DNA of 64,000 nucleotides from Artemisia argyi (GCA_030686995.1 CM060691.1:92507743-92571742); one strand, 5' to 3'. Shown: positions 11,471 to 26,235, numbered from the stretch's first letter. Numbers and translations are program-made. Notes: generated by a model not told the origin, from the sequence alone.

Positions 11471-11737
11471 ATGTGTATTAAGTTACGTGACCATATGTAC
11501 TTGATTTTGGCTACACTTAAATAATGTTTGACAAACTGATGAGGCGAAAAGTGTACGGCTTTTAAGGGGTCATTTAAGCCCGAATTCGTGATTATTTGAT
11601 CAATTACTGCCCTAAATCGTTCCTTTTGTCATTTTAGGTACTTTTGATGAGAAATCTAGAAAAGGAAGCATTTTGGACGTTTTTGGAGCATAAAAGTGAA
11701 GAATACGGCAAAGTCTCAAATTCCTTGCTGGGAACAG

Positions 11738-11998
11738 TACCTGACAACGTCAAGACTTCACACATGACGGCGTCAAGCTTTGCAAAAGAGGTGGAAGTGG
11801 AAAATACACGTGACGGCCCAGAACATTTTTAGTGTTATTGACCTGACGACGTCACCAAAGCCGTCAGGGTCATTTTGCAAATGACGACCCAGAGCTCAAC
11901 TTCTACATGACAGCATCAATACTGGATCTATGCAATACGACCCTTAATTTGGCGACGAGTTGACGGTGTCAAAAGCTAACACATGACGCCGTGAGAAT
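11738..11998 (+). promoter_or_regulatory. TGACGNCGTCA array upstream of the TATA box in B 5' LTR
   Basis: The same motif array as in A, partly decayed (TGACAACGTC, TGACGGCGTCA, TGACGACGTCA, TGACGGTGTCA, TGACGCCGTGA). The nearest copy lies about 15 bases before the TATA box. Confidence 0.55.
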
Positions 11999-12006
11999 GT
12001 TTTATC

Positions 12007-12014
12007 TATATATA
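12007..12014 (+). promoter_or_regulatory. TATA box of B 5' LTR
   Basis: TATATATA follows the TGACG array, and a pyrimidine-rich stretch comes after it. The same arrangement is seen near 24598 in the 3' LTR. Confidence 0.6.
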
Positions 12015-12860
12015 TTTTTCCAATTTTTCATTGTAAATGTGTGGAACATTAGGAGGAACTTTACCACAAACCCTAGGTCAAATTTTCATCATATTGTAGG
12101 GGTTTCAAACCCTTCTTTCATTCATGTTTGAATAAAGATAAGTCTTCCAATAATCATTCAATATGTCTATGTGTTGTTTGATTCTATCTTATGCTTGTCT
12201 TTCTTTTAACATGCTAGGCTGGGTTTTTATTGTGTTTGCTTAGATGTAGTGAAACTTAGATGTTGATTATTGGTTGATTGTTTGTTTATAATTGTTGCGG
12301 ATGATTGTATTCAATGTTAGGCTTAAGAAAACCAGCAAACTTCCATTGGTAACTTGCTTGAACGTCTTAAGAAACATGATCGGAGGTGTACTACGATTTT
12401 TGGTTGCATTTAATGCATAAGTGAATTCTAGTGATCCCGTGTTAGGAGCTTTTATTCGGCTCGACATAGGAGTGAAGTAAGAGCTTATAGAGTTAGGGAA
12501 TATTGTACACGGCCCTACGACTAGTATTAAGGAATATAACCCGTCATCCATGCAATTGTAACAAGCTAATCAACCGGTAAAAGATATCTAGGGAGTAATG
12601 AAATCTAAGTAAACACATCTTTTCTCATTATTGTTCCCACCGCATTAGTTAATTTTCATTTCTTTTATTTTATTTTGATTGCATCTGTAGTTAATTGGGT
12701 TAGTTGACTAGCCACTAATTCCGCCCACTCCTTTAAAACCAGAGATTTTACTTGCTTTCATAAAATATAGAAAATACAAAAAGAATAATCCCTCACCTCT
12801 AGACCTAGTTTAGTAGGCTTTCTAATCCTAGCGACGCTATTCCTAAGTTGAACGATCAAT

Positions 12861-12895
12861 CCCCCAGTACTTGTCACTATACTATACTACAACGA
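12861..12895 (-). other. tRNA-Asp 5'-half complement in U5 of B 5' LTR
   Basis: The plus strand contains ACTATACTACAACGA, a perfect 15-nt complement of tRNA-Asp nucleotides 2-16 (tRNA sequence from memory), preceded by a partly matching D-arm complement GTACTTGTCACTAT. It sits about 90 bases from the LTR end. Confidence 0.65.
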
Positions 12896-12988
12896 TCGGG
12901 TACAATGCCTGACAGGGATTGCAAGCTTCTCAAGATCCCTTGAGAGGTAAAACCTATTGCAAGGGCGTAATCCCGCGTATCAAGTTTT

Positions 12989-13007
12989 TGGCGCCGCAGC
13001 CCGGGGA
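12989..13007 (+). other. Primer-binding site of B (tRNA-Asp type)
   Basis: TGGCGCCGCAGCCCGGGGA lies six bases after the LTR end CGTATCA. It is identical to the PBS of A. Confidence 0.8.
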
Positions 13008-13026
13008 ATAGTTATTGCTTAGGTTG

Positions 13027-13433
13027 TGTTAGCATTAAGAATTATATGGAAAAGTGATGGTCATTCTCATATTAGGAACTTTGTCTTTGTGTTGTTAAGT
13101 ATGTAATTGTTTAAGATAGTTGGGCATTGGACTTGGTAATCTAATATGTTAAGAGTTATGTTAGTAAGCCTTTTATAATTCATGTAAACCAAGTCCAAGC
13201 CCATGTCCATTAGAAAGCCCATGAGGCCTTTCTCTATAATTATATAAGGCACTTACCTAGTCATTTGTAAGAGTGCTTGTGTGTGTATTGTGTGTGTTTT
13301 ATGAATAAAATGTTCTCTTCATCTATTACTCTCTTTTAGATACTAACGCCACACATACATTTATTCAAGTCACCATCTTTACTTCTTCTAGTGCTTATAT
13401 TTGTGATAAAGTTGATAGATCTAAGGTCCTACA
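13027..13433 (+). mobile_element. Solo copia-type LTR in the leader of B
   Basis: A 407-bp segment begins TGTTAGCATTAAGAATTA and ends GGTCCTACA. It is flanked by perfect 5-bp duplications GGTTG at 13022-13026 and 13434-13438. The empty site is seen in element A, where the leader continues without it (minus strand near 7830-7855). The ends resemble those of the D LTR (TGTTAGC...GGTCCTACA), so it is probably a related copia family. It holds a TATA-like TATAATTATATAAGG and AATAAA. It is the product of LTR-LTR recombination. Confidence 0.85.
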
Positions 13434-13578
13434 GGTTGGAATTTAATTTATTAGGTATATTCATTATATTCCTATTGAGTGAGATTTTATTTTTCTTTTT
13501 ATTAGCTTTCTCGTAGTCTATCTTTTCTTTGTGTCTTTGTTCGTAAAAACCTTTTCATTGACTCTTACATTCACCATT

Positions 13579-14881
13579 ATGGAGAACGTGAATCCACCAA
13601 GTCCGACACTAGAGTTTTAGCAGAAAAAATATAATTACACCAGTTTGGATATACCAAGATGGAGGAATGAAATGAGGAGGACAGGATCCTATATTGATTT
13701 TATTGAGTACCTTGAGAAAAGAGGCCAAGTGCATATGACTTTTAAAGAATTCACCTTAGGAGGTCCATCAACCCCTCAAAATGCCTCACTTAGTGAAACC
13801 TATGCACCATATGAGCCTTCACCTAGGATAGTTTCGTATGAGCCACCTAGCTGCATGTCATGGTTAGGCACTACCATAATACAGGATGAACACATAGGTG
13901 ATCTTGATGTGATGGAGGATGTAGCACAACATGATCACATTGATAAAAAAAGACCTAGGTTTTATGATCGATGATGATGAATCTCAAGAAACACATGATG
14001 AATCTTTTGGGCAATTTGAATATAGCAGTCAGAATATTGAGGATAATCCTTATGATTCAGATATAGAAGTTGAGACGCCTAGAGAAGCACTTGAGATACT
14101 TGGGAAAATGTTAGGGTTAGATTATAACAAAACACATGTTCAGGATATAGGTGATCTTGACACAAGGAATGATGAAGTAAATAACATAAGCTCACAAAGT
14201 ACCCCACAAGTCCTACCATCATTTAAGGCACACACAGCGCCTGTGACTTACCTGGAAGAAGTAGAAGAAACTTTAGGAATTTTGATGGAGGTAGAACCCT
14301 TGGACCAAGCACCACTTGAGGATATAGGTTTGAATACCTGTAGTAATAACCTTAATCCTAGTTCTAGGGAATTTCCTATTGTTTATGAACCAGAACCTCA
14401 ATATTTACACACCTTTCCATCTTCAGATATATTTCTAGGAGACAAAAGAGGTCCCAATCCACCAATCAAACCATATAGTCTGGGTAGTCTTATGATAAAG
14501 GTGGTAGTCATTAAGCCATGCAGAGAGGAAGCAAATATAGGAGTGGAACATAACCTTACATGCTTACATCACCCATTCATGATTGATCACAAAAAACATT
14601 ATGGGTTTAAACCGGGTTTATTAGGTCCAGATGGATTCCCAACTAGGAGTCTCTCAAAATTGATAGAAGATGATCCCTTTTTAGGAGAAAACTTCAACTC
14701 ACCCATTGACGCAATTGAACTAGGTAAGGTTATGATAAAAGGAGCACACCCGTTTGAGCATATAATTCATTCACCACTCTTTCCTCATGAGGCATACTTC
14801 CACCGAGATGGTGTGTATCGCTACTATAACCCGCACTTAATCCTAAGTGTAGGGAAAACCTTCCCTATTTCCGTTAAATAA
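13579..14881 (+). pseudogene. Element B ORF of unknown function, broken
   Basis: The start is the ATG at 13579, followed by an in-frame TAG after 12 codons. The frame then stays open to 13974, and a shift near the A-run at 13944-13951 moves it to the frame ending at 14881. About 430 codons in total would be acidic and Pro-rich, with a more structured C-terminal part (IKPYSLGSLMIKVV, HHPFMIDHKKHYGFKPGLLG, VYRYYNPHLILSVGK). I recognise no gag, protease, RT, integrase or envelope domain. It occupies the position that gag-protease has in element A, between the same leader and the same 3' UTR. It could be a captured host sequence or a diverged gag; neither can be shown here. Confidence 0.6.
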
Positions 14882-17368
<2,487 letters not shown>

Positions 17369-17373
17369 GTAAG

Positions 17374-17679
17374 TGTCAGCCTCGCTTTTTTATAAAGATA
17401 ACGTCACATACGTGAATTGGACTAGATACGTAGTTAGTTGTGCCTTTAGGGACTACTATTGTTCAAAAGGCAAAGTAATGTTGTAATGAGCCTATAAATA
17501 CCCCTCATGACTCTCCATGAGGGGTGTGGGAAATTGTGTATCTTTCATTTGTTATTAATCATATCCTTTTTCTTCACCCTCTCTCTACTTTCTCTCTCTA
17601 AACCAAACATGGAGTTCATCTATTTTGATCAACCTAGACCTCCCGAATCATATAAAAATCATTACTTTTCGGTCCTACA
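17374..17679 (+). repeat. D LTR 1
   Basis: TGTCAGCCTCGC to GGTCCTACA, with a TATAAATACC box near 17492. It differs from LTR 2 at essentially one base (TGTCAG against TGTTAG). Confidence 0.9.
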
Positions 17680-20586
17680 ATTGGCATCAGAGCTATGGTG
17701 TTACTTTTTGATGATTTTCTTGTGCTTCGTACTATGTTTAAGCTATTTTTTTACATCCATTTTCAGATCTGGAAATTTTTTTCCTTATCTTTGTTTCGAA
17801 ACAGTTCTCTATATAGTCTTTACAGTATCCAATGGTCAAAAAGTATTTTATTGTACACAGATGTCAAGTTGTCAACTCAGTTTCACATAGCTGTTTTTTT
17901 TTTTGGTCCTTTATGTCCAAAAAAAAAATAGATCTATGTTTTACTACTACTTCACGTATTTTAATACTTTTTGTTCCATATCGTGAATCAATGGTCAACG
18001 TTGTCAATACAATAATATTCCTGGTCATACAACATGGTCAGTATGCTGCTCTAACTTTTTTTTGCCTGAATCTGAACGGAAAAGGACGCCGGAAAACTGT
18101 TTACGCTAAAAGTTATGCAGAAAACCCTGTTCCTACGCGAAACTTCAATTTTCTACGCATAACTTGGACAAGTTATGCGTAAGGTTCAACTAAGGAGTAA
18201 AACCCTTGTCTTACGCGTAAGATCTATGCAAAAGACACAGGTTTACGCAAAAGTTAAAGCTTACGCGTAAAGCATGTCTACGCAAAAGATTTCTACGCGT
18301 AAGATTTCTACAAGTCTACAGGTAAGGTTATGCGTAAATGTGTCCAAAATGAAAAAAAAACAAACAGAATAGAAGATGAAGTAGAGACCATTGACCATTA
18401 ACCATATACCAATAACTCTCGTTGACTTCAGTCACATTTAACATCATCAGTCCTACATCTTAAAACCAATCTACACCGAACCATTAAGAAATATTAATGA
18501 CGCAACCACTGCCATATCATGACAAGTCCAAAACCTACCTCAACTCCAATTCAATCCTAAACCCATATCAATCAACACCAACTTCTACTATCTTATTCAT
18601 CTCCGTTCTACAAACCCAACAAGATACGACACACAAGAAGAATATCAGATCTCAGGTGGTTCAACTTTGTTTTTAATCTTATAAAGATTTTTTTAGCTGA
18701 ACAATACTCATCATCGATCGTTGTTGAAGCATACGTTCAGTTAATATCCAATTACTTTCAAGAAATGAACAAAACAAAATGTTTCATTCAACCTTTGATT
18801 CGGTCACACCCATATACAAAAACAATTAAAGACCTACCTGAGACCCAAGAATAAATCTTGAAGCCTTATCTTTTGGCGTCTAGGTGATTTCATTCGATAA
18901 CATCTTCTGTAGCGAGGGTGGTTTGAGTGCTCGTCATCACGTTATGAAGCTGAGTACTTTGAGTGTGATTCAAAAAACTTGTCTACTTTGTTATTTGATT
19001 GGTTGTGATCATAAGATGAGATGAGATTTGATGGATAGAGATGGAGATTAAAAATATTTGATGTGTTTGTGTTAGGTGTTTGGTAGCTGTGGAGAGAGTT
19101 TGGAAGGGGGCGGATTTTACAAGTTGTGTGTAGGGTTAGGTTATGATGTATAATGGGGTTTGGTTATATCATTGGCTTGTGTTCAGTGTTCACTAGATCG
19201 GGTACTATCCTTTATTTGGATCGGGTCTGATTTTGGGCTGTTGCATTGCTTATTTGACTGAATTTCGAAATTTGGGCTTTAATGTCATAACATGAATTAA
19301 TGGACTACAATGTGATATCATATATTTATATGTGATAAATGCATAACTGTGATACATTAATGGTATATTAAGAGTTGTATTTTGGTATTTTTCACGGGGA
19401 TACATATATTCACGGCCAGAATTGTTTCGTTTAACAAAATGACTACGGGTTTTTTGTACGGTATTATCGATTTGATTCTGAAGTGACGTTTCAAAAAGTG
19501 TACTTATTTATCTCAAAGTCAAGGGGTGGTTGGATGCACGACTTTTGAAGATAACTTGTCTGAGCAAATTAAAAAATTCAGTCTTGACAATCTAGTTATT
19601 ACTAATGTAAGGAGTTACGTTGTAGTGCTCACAGTATAGCTATCACTTTAAGGAGTTACGTTGTAGTACTCAGTGTCACACGACGTAGTGGATTGTTCAA
19701 GTAGCGAATATTTTGTGCAACCTCATACTTAAAGGAGTTACATTGTAGTGCTCAGTATAGGTATTAAGTCACATTTATCGTACAAGCATTAAGTCACAAG
19801 ATGGGATGTTTACTTCGTTTTCAAGCTGGTCATATCGGGCAGTCTCCATATGTGGTCATTACTATTAGCCGGTGAATTCAAAGGAGGTTTGATTACAGGT
19901 TGATTTGAGAGACAAGTATTGAGAGTATTTTTGCGACATATACTCACAAATTATGCTTACACGGTCTATCTATATTGCATCAGAAGTGTAAAGTATGGGT
20001 AATTATGGCATGTACACAAAATAGTATGATGATTTCGACAAATCGCAACCATCAGGAGGGAGAAGAACATGCCAAAAGAAGTAGTGTTTCATCTCTAGTA
20101 CGTTGGTTGTTCGAGGGAATTGTGCTTACACTAGAACCGAAGAAGTACTAATGATGTGTACATCGGAGCGTATTACCAACCTTCTGTGCAATACTATGTG
20201 AGTTATATTGTCATGATGCTCCCTGAACGACAACCATGTGCCTATGCTTTTGAATCTACTTTATCCGCTGCGTGATGAAATGAGAGGTGTCGGTTCAGGA
20301 GGGAGTAGGAAAAAGAATAAAGGCTCACTAGTTAGGAGGGAGTAATAACCTAACTAGACCATTACAGTTGAAGTTCAGAGCTACAAAGACCTTTGTCGTC
20401 AGTGTCAAAGATCATACGCCGAGATCATCGGAAGAGAGAACTTCAAGTCTGCCTCAGTATCTAGACTACAGAGACTCTACGCTTCAACAACGTCAACATA
20501 GTTTACTATTGTTGTAATTTACATTGTTTATGTATTTATAGGTCTCATTGTAACCATTCACGTGTGACGATATCTTGGAGGGAGAT
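17680..20586 (+). mobile_element. D internal region, copy 1 (non-coding)
   Basis: The PBS TTGGCATCAGAGC (17681-17693) resembles the initiator-Met PBS TGGTATCAGAGC. Next comes an array of TTACGCGTAA-type words (about 18105-18330). Further on are three copies of AAGGAGTTACGTTGTAGT followed by a short CTCAGT tail (19608, 19649, 19732). The region closes with the polypurine tract GGAGGGAGAT (20577-20586). Short ORFs are present but start in the LTR or leader, overlap each other in different frames, and show no domain; I do not regard them as genes. Confidence 0.85.
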
Positions 20587-20892
20587 TGTTAGCCTCGCTT
20601 TTTTATAAAGATAACGTCACATACGTGAATTGGACTAGATACGTAGTTAGTTGTGCCTTTAGGGACTACTATTGTTCAAAAGGCAAAGTAATGTTGTAAT
20701 GAGCCTATAAATACCCCTCATGACTCTCCATGAGGGGTGTGGGAAATTGTGTATCTTTCATTTGTTATTAATCATATCCTTTTTCTTCACCCTCTCTCTA
20801 CTTTCTCTCTCTAAACCAAACATGGAGTTCATCTATTTTGATCAACCTAGACCTCCCGAATCATATAAAAATCATTACTTTTCGGTCCTACA
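20587..20892 (+). repeat. D LTR 2 (middle)
   Basis: The shared middle LTR of the tandem, TGTTAGCCTCGC to GGTCCTACA. It serves as 3' LTR of the first unit and 5' LTR of the second. Confidence 0.9.
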
Positions 20893-23810
20893 ATTGGCAT
20901 CAGAGCTATGGTGTTACTTTTTGATGATTTTCTTGTGATTCGTACTATGTTTAAGCTATTTTTTTACATCCATTTTCAGATCTGGAAATTTTTTTCCTTA
21001 TCTTTGTTTCGAAACAGTTCTCTATATAGTCTTTACAGTATCCAATGGTCAAAAAGTATTTTATTGTACACAGATGTCAAGTTGTCAACTCAGTTTCACA
21101 TAGCTGTTTTTTTTTTTGGTCCTTTATGTCCAAAAAAAAAATAGATCTATGTTTTACTACTACTTCACGTATTTTAATACTTTTTGTTCCATATTGTGAA
21201 TCAATGGTCAACGTTGTCAATACAATAATATTCCTGGTCATACAACATGGTCAGTATGCTGCTCTAACTTTTTTTGGCCTGAATCTGAACGGAAAAGGAC
21301 GCCGGAAAACTGTTTACGCTAAAAGTTATGCAGAAAACCCTGTTCCTACGCGAAACTTCAATTTTCTACGCATAACTTGGACAAGTTATGCGTAAGGTTC
21401 AACTAAGGAGTAAAACCCTTGTCTTACGCGTAAGATCTATGCAAAAGACACAGGTTTACGCAAAAGTTAAAGCTTACGCGTAAAGCATGTCTACGCAAAA
21501 GATTTCTACGCGTAAGATTTCTACAAGTCTACAGGTAAGGTTATGCGTAAATGTGTCCAAAATGAAAAAAAAAAAAAAAAAAAAAAAACAGAATAGAAGA
21601 TGAAGTAGAGACCATTGACCATTAACCATATACCAATAACTCTCGTTGACTTCAGTCACATTTAACATCATCGGTCCTACATCTTAAAACCAATCTACAC
21701 CGAACCATTAAGAAATATTAATGACGCAACCACTGCCATATCATGACAAGTCCAAAACCTACCTCAACTCCAATTCAATCCTAAACCCATATCAATCAAC
21801 ACCAACTTCTACTATCTTATTCATCTCCGTTCTACAAACCCAACAAGATACGACACACAAGAAGAATATCAGATCTCAGGTGGTTCAACTTTGTTTTTAA
21901 TCTTATAAAGATTTTTTTAGCTGAACAATACTCATCATCGATCGTTGTTGAAGCATATGTTCAGTTAATATCCAATTACTTTCAAGAAATGAACAAAACA
22001 AAATGTTTCATTCAACCTTTGATTCGGTCACACCCATATACAAAAACAATTAAAGACCTACCTGAGACCCAAGAATAAATCTTGAAGCCTTATCTTGTGG
22101 CGTCTAGGTGATTTCATTCGATAACATCTTCTGTAGCGAGGGTGGTTTGAGTGCTCGTCATCACGTTATGAAGCTGAGTACTTTGAGTGTGATTCAAAAA
22201 ACTTGTCTACTTTGTTATTTGATTGGTTGTGATCATAAGATGAGATGAGATTTGATGGATAGAGATGGAGATTAAAAATATTTGATGTGTTTGTGTTAGG
22301 TGTTTGGTAGCTGTGGAGAGAGTTTGGAAGGGGGCGGATTTTACAAGTTGTGTGTAGGGTTAGGTTATGATGTATAATGGGGTTTGGTTATATCATTGGC
22401 TTGTGTTCAGTGTTCACTAGATCGGGTACTATCCTTTATTTGGATCGGGTCTGATTTTGGGCTGTTGCATTGCTTATTTGACTGAATTTCGAAATTTGGG
22501 CTTTAATGTCATAACATGAATTAATGGACTACAATGTGATATCATATATTTATATGTGATAAATGCATAACTGTGATACATTAATGGTATATTAAGAGTT
22601 GTATTTTGGTATTTTTCACGGGGATACATATATTCACGGCTAGAATTGTTTCGTTTAACAAAATGACTACGGGTTTTTTGTACGGTATTATCGATTTGAT
22701 TCTGAAGTGACGTTTCAAAAAGTGTACTTATTTATCTCAAAGTCAAGGGGTGGTTGGATGCACGACTTTTGAAGATAACTTGTCTGAGCAAATTAAAAAA
22801 TTCAGTCTTGACAATCTAGTTATTACTAATGTAAGGAGTTACGTTGTAGTGCTCACAGTATAGCTATCACTTTAAGGAGTTACGTTGTAGTACTCAGTGT
22901 CACACGACGTAGTGGATTGTTCAAGTAGCGAATATTTTGTGCAACCTCATACTTAAAGGAGTTACATTGTAGTGCTCAGTATAGGTATTAAGTCACATTT
23001 ATCGTACAAGCATTAAGTCACAAGATGGGATGTTTACTTCGTTTTCAAGCTGGTCATATCGGGCAGTCTCCATATGTGGTCATTACTATTAGCCGGTGAA
23101 TTCAAAGGAGGTTTGATTACAGGTTGATTTGAGAGACAAGTATTGAGAGTATTTTTGCGACATATACTCACAAATTATGCTTACACGGTCTATCTATATT
23201 GCATCAGAAGTGTAAAGTATGGGTAATTATGGCATGTACACAAAATAGTATGATGATTTCGACAAATCGCAACCATCAGGAGGGAGAAGAACATGCCAAA
23301 AGAAGTAGTGTTTCATCTCTAGTACGTTGGTTGTTCGAGGGAATTGTGCTTACACTAGAACCGAAGAAGTACTAATGATGTGTACATCGGAGCGTATTAC
23401 CAACCTTCTGTGCAATACTATGTGAGTTATATTGTCATGATGCTCCCTGAACGACAACCATGTGCCTATGCTTTTGAATCTACTTTATCCGCTGCGTGAT
23501 GAAATGAGAGGTTTCGGTTCAGGAGGGAGTAGGAAAAAGAATAAAGGCTCACTAGTTAGGAGGGAGTAATAACCTAACTAGACCATTACAGTTGAAGTTC
23601 ACAGCTACAAAGACCTTTGTCGTCAGTGTCAAAGATCATACGCCGAGATCATCGGAAGAGAGAACTTCAAGTCTGCCTCAGTATCTAGACTACAGAGACT
23701 CTACGCTTCAACAACGTCAACATAGTTTACTATTGTTGTAATTTACATTGTTTATGTATTTATAGGTCTCATTGTAACCATTCACGTGTGACGATATCTT
23801 GGAGGGAGAT
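20893..23810 (+). mobile_element. D internal region, copy 2 (non-coding)
   Basis: Near-identical to copy 1 with the same PBS, TTACGCGTAA array (about 21318-21543), triple AAGGAGTTAC repeat (about 22832-22970) and polypurine tract (23801-23810). The main length difference is an A-run at about 21564-21588, which is longer here. Confidence 0.85.
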
Positions 23811-24116
23811 TGTTAGCCTCGCTTTTTTATAAAGATAACGTCACATACGTGAATTGGACTAGATACGTAGTTAGTTGTGCCTTTAGGGACTACTATTGTT
23901 CAAAAGGCAAAGTAATGTTGTAATGAGCCTATAAATACCCCTCATGACTCTCCATGAGGGGTGTGGGAAATTGTGTATCTTTCATTTGTTATTAATCATA
24001 TCCTTTTTCTTCACCCTCTCTCTACTTTCTCTCTCTAAACCAAACATGGAGTTCATCTATTTTGATCAACCTAGACCTCCTTAATCACATAAAAATCATT
24101 ACTTTTCGGTCCTACA
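23811..24116 (+). repeat. D LTR 3
   Basis: TGTTAGCCTCGC to GGTCCTACA, followed by GTAAG. It has two or three private differences near its 3' end (CCTCCTTAATCACAT where the others read CCTCCCGAATCATAT). Confidence 0.9.
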
Positions 24117-24127
24117 GTAAGGGTATT

Positions 24128-25572
24128 TGATGAGGCAAAAAGTGTACCGCTTTTAAGGGGTCATTTAAGCCCGAATTCATGATTATTTGATCAATTACTG
24201 ATCTAAATCGTTCCTTTTATCATTTTAGGTACTTTTGAGGATAAATCTGGAAAAGGAAGCATTTTGGACGTTTTTGGAGCATAAAAGTGAAGAAAACGGC
24301 AAAGTCTCAAATTCCTTGCTGGGAACAGTACATGACGAAGTCAAGACTTCACACATGACGGCGTCAAGCTTGGCAAAAGAGGTGGAAGTGGAAAATACAC
24401 GTGACGGCCCAGAACATTTTTAGTGTTATTGACCTGACGGCGTCACCAAGGCCGTCAGGGTCATTTTGCAAGTGACGGCCTAGAGCTCAACTTCTACATG
24501 ACAGCGTCAAGACTGGATCTAGGCAATACAACCCTTAATTTGGCGGCAAGTTGACGGCGTCAGAAGCTACTACATGACGTCGTCAGAATGTTTTACCTAT
24601 ATATATTTTTCCAATTTTTCATTGTAAATGTGTGGAACATTAGGAGGAACTTTACCACAAACCCTAGGTCGAATTTTAATCATATTGTAGGGGTTTCAAA
24701 CCCTTCTTTCATCCATTTTGAATAAAGATAAGTCTTCCAATAATCATTCAATATGTCTATGTGTTGTTTGATTCTATCTTATGCTTGTCTTTCTTTTAAC
24801 ATGCTAGGCTGGGTTTTTATTGTGTTTGCTTAGATGTAGTGAAACTTAGATGTTGATTATTGGTTGATTGTTTGTTTATAATTGTTGCGGATGATTGTAT
24901 TCAATGTTAGGCTTAAGAAAACCAGCAAACTTCCATTGGTAACTTGCTTGAACGTCTTAAGAAACATGATCGGAGGTGTACTACGATTTTTGGTTGTATT
25001 TAATGCATAAGTGAATTCTAGTGATCCTATGTTAGGAGCTTTTAGTCGGCTCGACATAGGAGTGAATTAGGAGCTTATAGCGTTAGGGAATATTGTACAC
25101 GGCCCTACGACTAGTATTAAGGAATATAACCCGTCATCTATACAATTGTAACAAGCTAATCAACTGGTAAAAGATATCTAGGAAGTAATGAAGTCTAAGT
25201 AAACACATCTTTTCTCATTATTATTCCCACCACATTAGTTAATTTTCATTTCTTTTATTTTATTTTGATTGCATCTGTAGTTAATTGGGTTAGTTGAATA
25301 GCAACTAATTCTGCCCACTCCTTTAAAACCCGAGATTTTACTTGCTTTCATAAAATATAAAAAATACAAAAAGAATCATCCCTCACCTCTAGACCTAGTT
25401 TAGTAGGCTTTCTAATCCTAGCGAAACTATTCCTAAGTTGAATGCTCAATCCCCCGGTACTTGTCACTATACTATACTACAACGATCAGGTACACTGCCT
25501 GGCGGGGATTGCAAGCTTCTCAAGATCCCTTGAGAGGTAAAACCTGTTGCGAGGGCGCAATCCCGCATATCA
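24128..25572 (+). mobile_element. 3' LTR of element B
   Basis: TGATGAGGCAAAAAGTGTAC to CGCATATCA, 1445 bp, followed by the CAAAT duplication and resumed CACTA sequence. It has the TGACG array (24328-24592), TATA box (about 24598) and tRNA-Asp complement (25451-25485, identical in the 15-nt core to the 5' LTR). Confidence 0.9.
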
Positions 25573-26235
25573 CAAATGTTTAGTGTGACCATATATGACA
25601 TTTGGTCATACTATTTGAAGTAAATGTGACTATGTAAATAAGCTTTTGGCAAGCTAACACAAACTAAACTTTAAACACACATATTAACTTACGTGACCAT
25701 ATGTACTGGATTTTGGCTACATTTAACCAATGTGTGACAAAACGTTTAGTGTGACCATATATGGCATTTGGTCACAGTGTTCTAGTGTGTGACATATATT
25801 TGTCACTCTTTATATGTATATTGTGACTAATGATTCAACCTTACTTTTTATTAGTCACGCGATCCAATTTGATATGTGGCTAAATAATTAGCAAAACATA
25901 TCAGGCACCCTTAAATAATGTGTAACAAACTTGACTGTATGATTTAGACACACAAAAAATTATGTCATGTGACTAATGCATCAAGGTTACTTGTATTTGT
26001 CACACGTTCCAAATTCATATGTGGCTAAATGATCTGAAACAAACTACCAGATACCTTTGGCCACATAACGATCAATTGTGTGGCAATAGAGTCCTTATGG
26101 TCACAGAATCAAAATGTTCATGTGTGACTAATTAGTAAATGCTGTCAATTTTCGGACCTTCAGCCATACAAATATGTCAATGTGTGGCTGTTTAATTTTG
26201 ACCATGTGTGACCAAATCCACGTTTTGTACTAGTG
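25573..26235 (+). mobile_element. Terminal part of the CACTA transposon
   Basis: Non-coding. It is rich in GTGACCATAT, TTTGGTCAC, GTGTGACTA and TGTGGCTA words in both orientations. It ends with the inverted-repeat terminus CACTAGTACAAAACGTGG on the minus strand (26218-26235). Confidence 0.8.

Larger units (their letters stand above)
11537..12982 (+). mobile_element. 5' LTR of element B
   Basis: It begins TGATGAGGCGAAAAGTGTAC and ends CGCGTATCA, 1446 bp. It is homologous along its whole length to the LTR of A and to 24128-25572, from which it differs by roughly 4% by eye. The target-site duplication is CAAAC (11532-11536) against CAAAT (25573-25577). It contains a TGACG array (11738-11998), a TATA box at 12007 and the tRNA-Asp complement at 12861. 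Short ORFs inside it (for example 11644-11832) are not conserved between copies and are not genes. Confidence 0.9.
17374..24116 (+). mobile_element. Element D: tandem non-autonomous copia element with three LTRs
   Basis: The order is LTR (17374-17679), internal (17680-20586), LTR (20587-20892), internal (20893-23810), LTR (23811-24116). The whole is flanked by one perfect target-site duplication, GTAAG (17369-17373 and 24117-24121). Each LTR is 306 bp. The two internal regions differ by about ten substitutions and the length of one A-run. Each has an initiator-Met-type PBS and a polypurine tract. No credible ORF is seen, so this is a LARD/TRIM-like element mobilised by an autonomous copia relative. 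It interrupts element B just before its 3' LTR. Confidence 0.9.

Noticed and set aside
9900..11530. A CRISPR array or gene cluster at the 181-bp repeats
   Set aside because: Units are long, contiguous and without unique spacers. Context (DUF4216 gene, CACTA terminus) identifies a transposon subterminal array in a plant genome.
11644..11832. A 62-codon ORF in both LTRs of B (also 24235-24423)
   Set aside because: It runs through the promoter motif array, is not open in A, and has no recognisable domain. Its second copy is explained by LTR duplication.
17507..18182. Overlapping ORFs of 78-127 codons in the LTR and leader of D (repeated at 20720-21395)
   Set aside because: They start in the LTR, overlap in different frames, are hydrophobic low-complexity translations of T-rich DNA, and show no domain. 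They recur only because the whole unit is duplicated.
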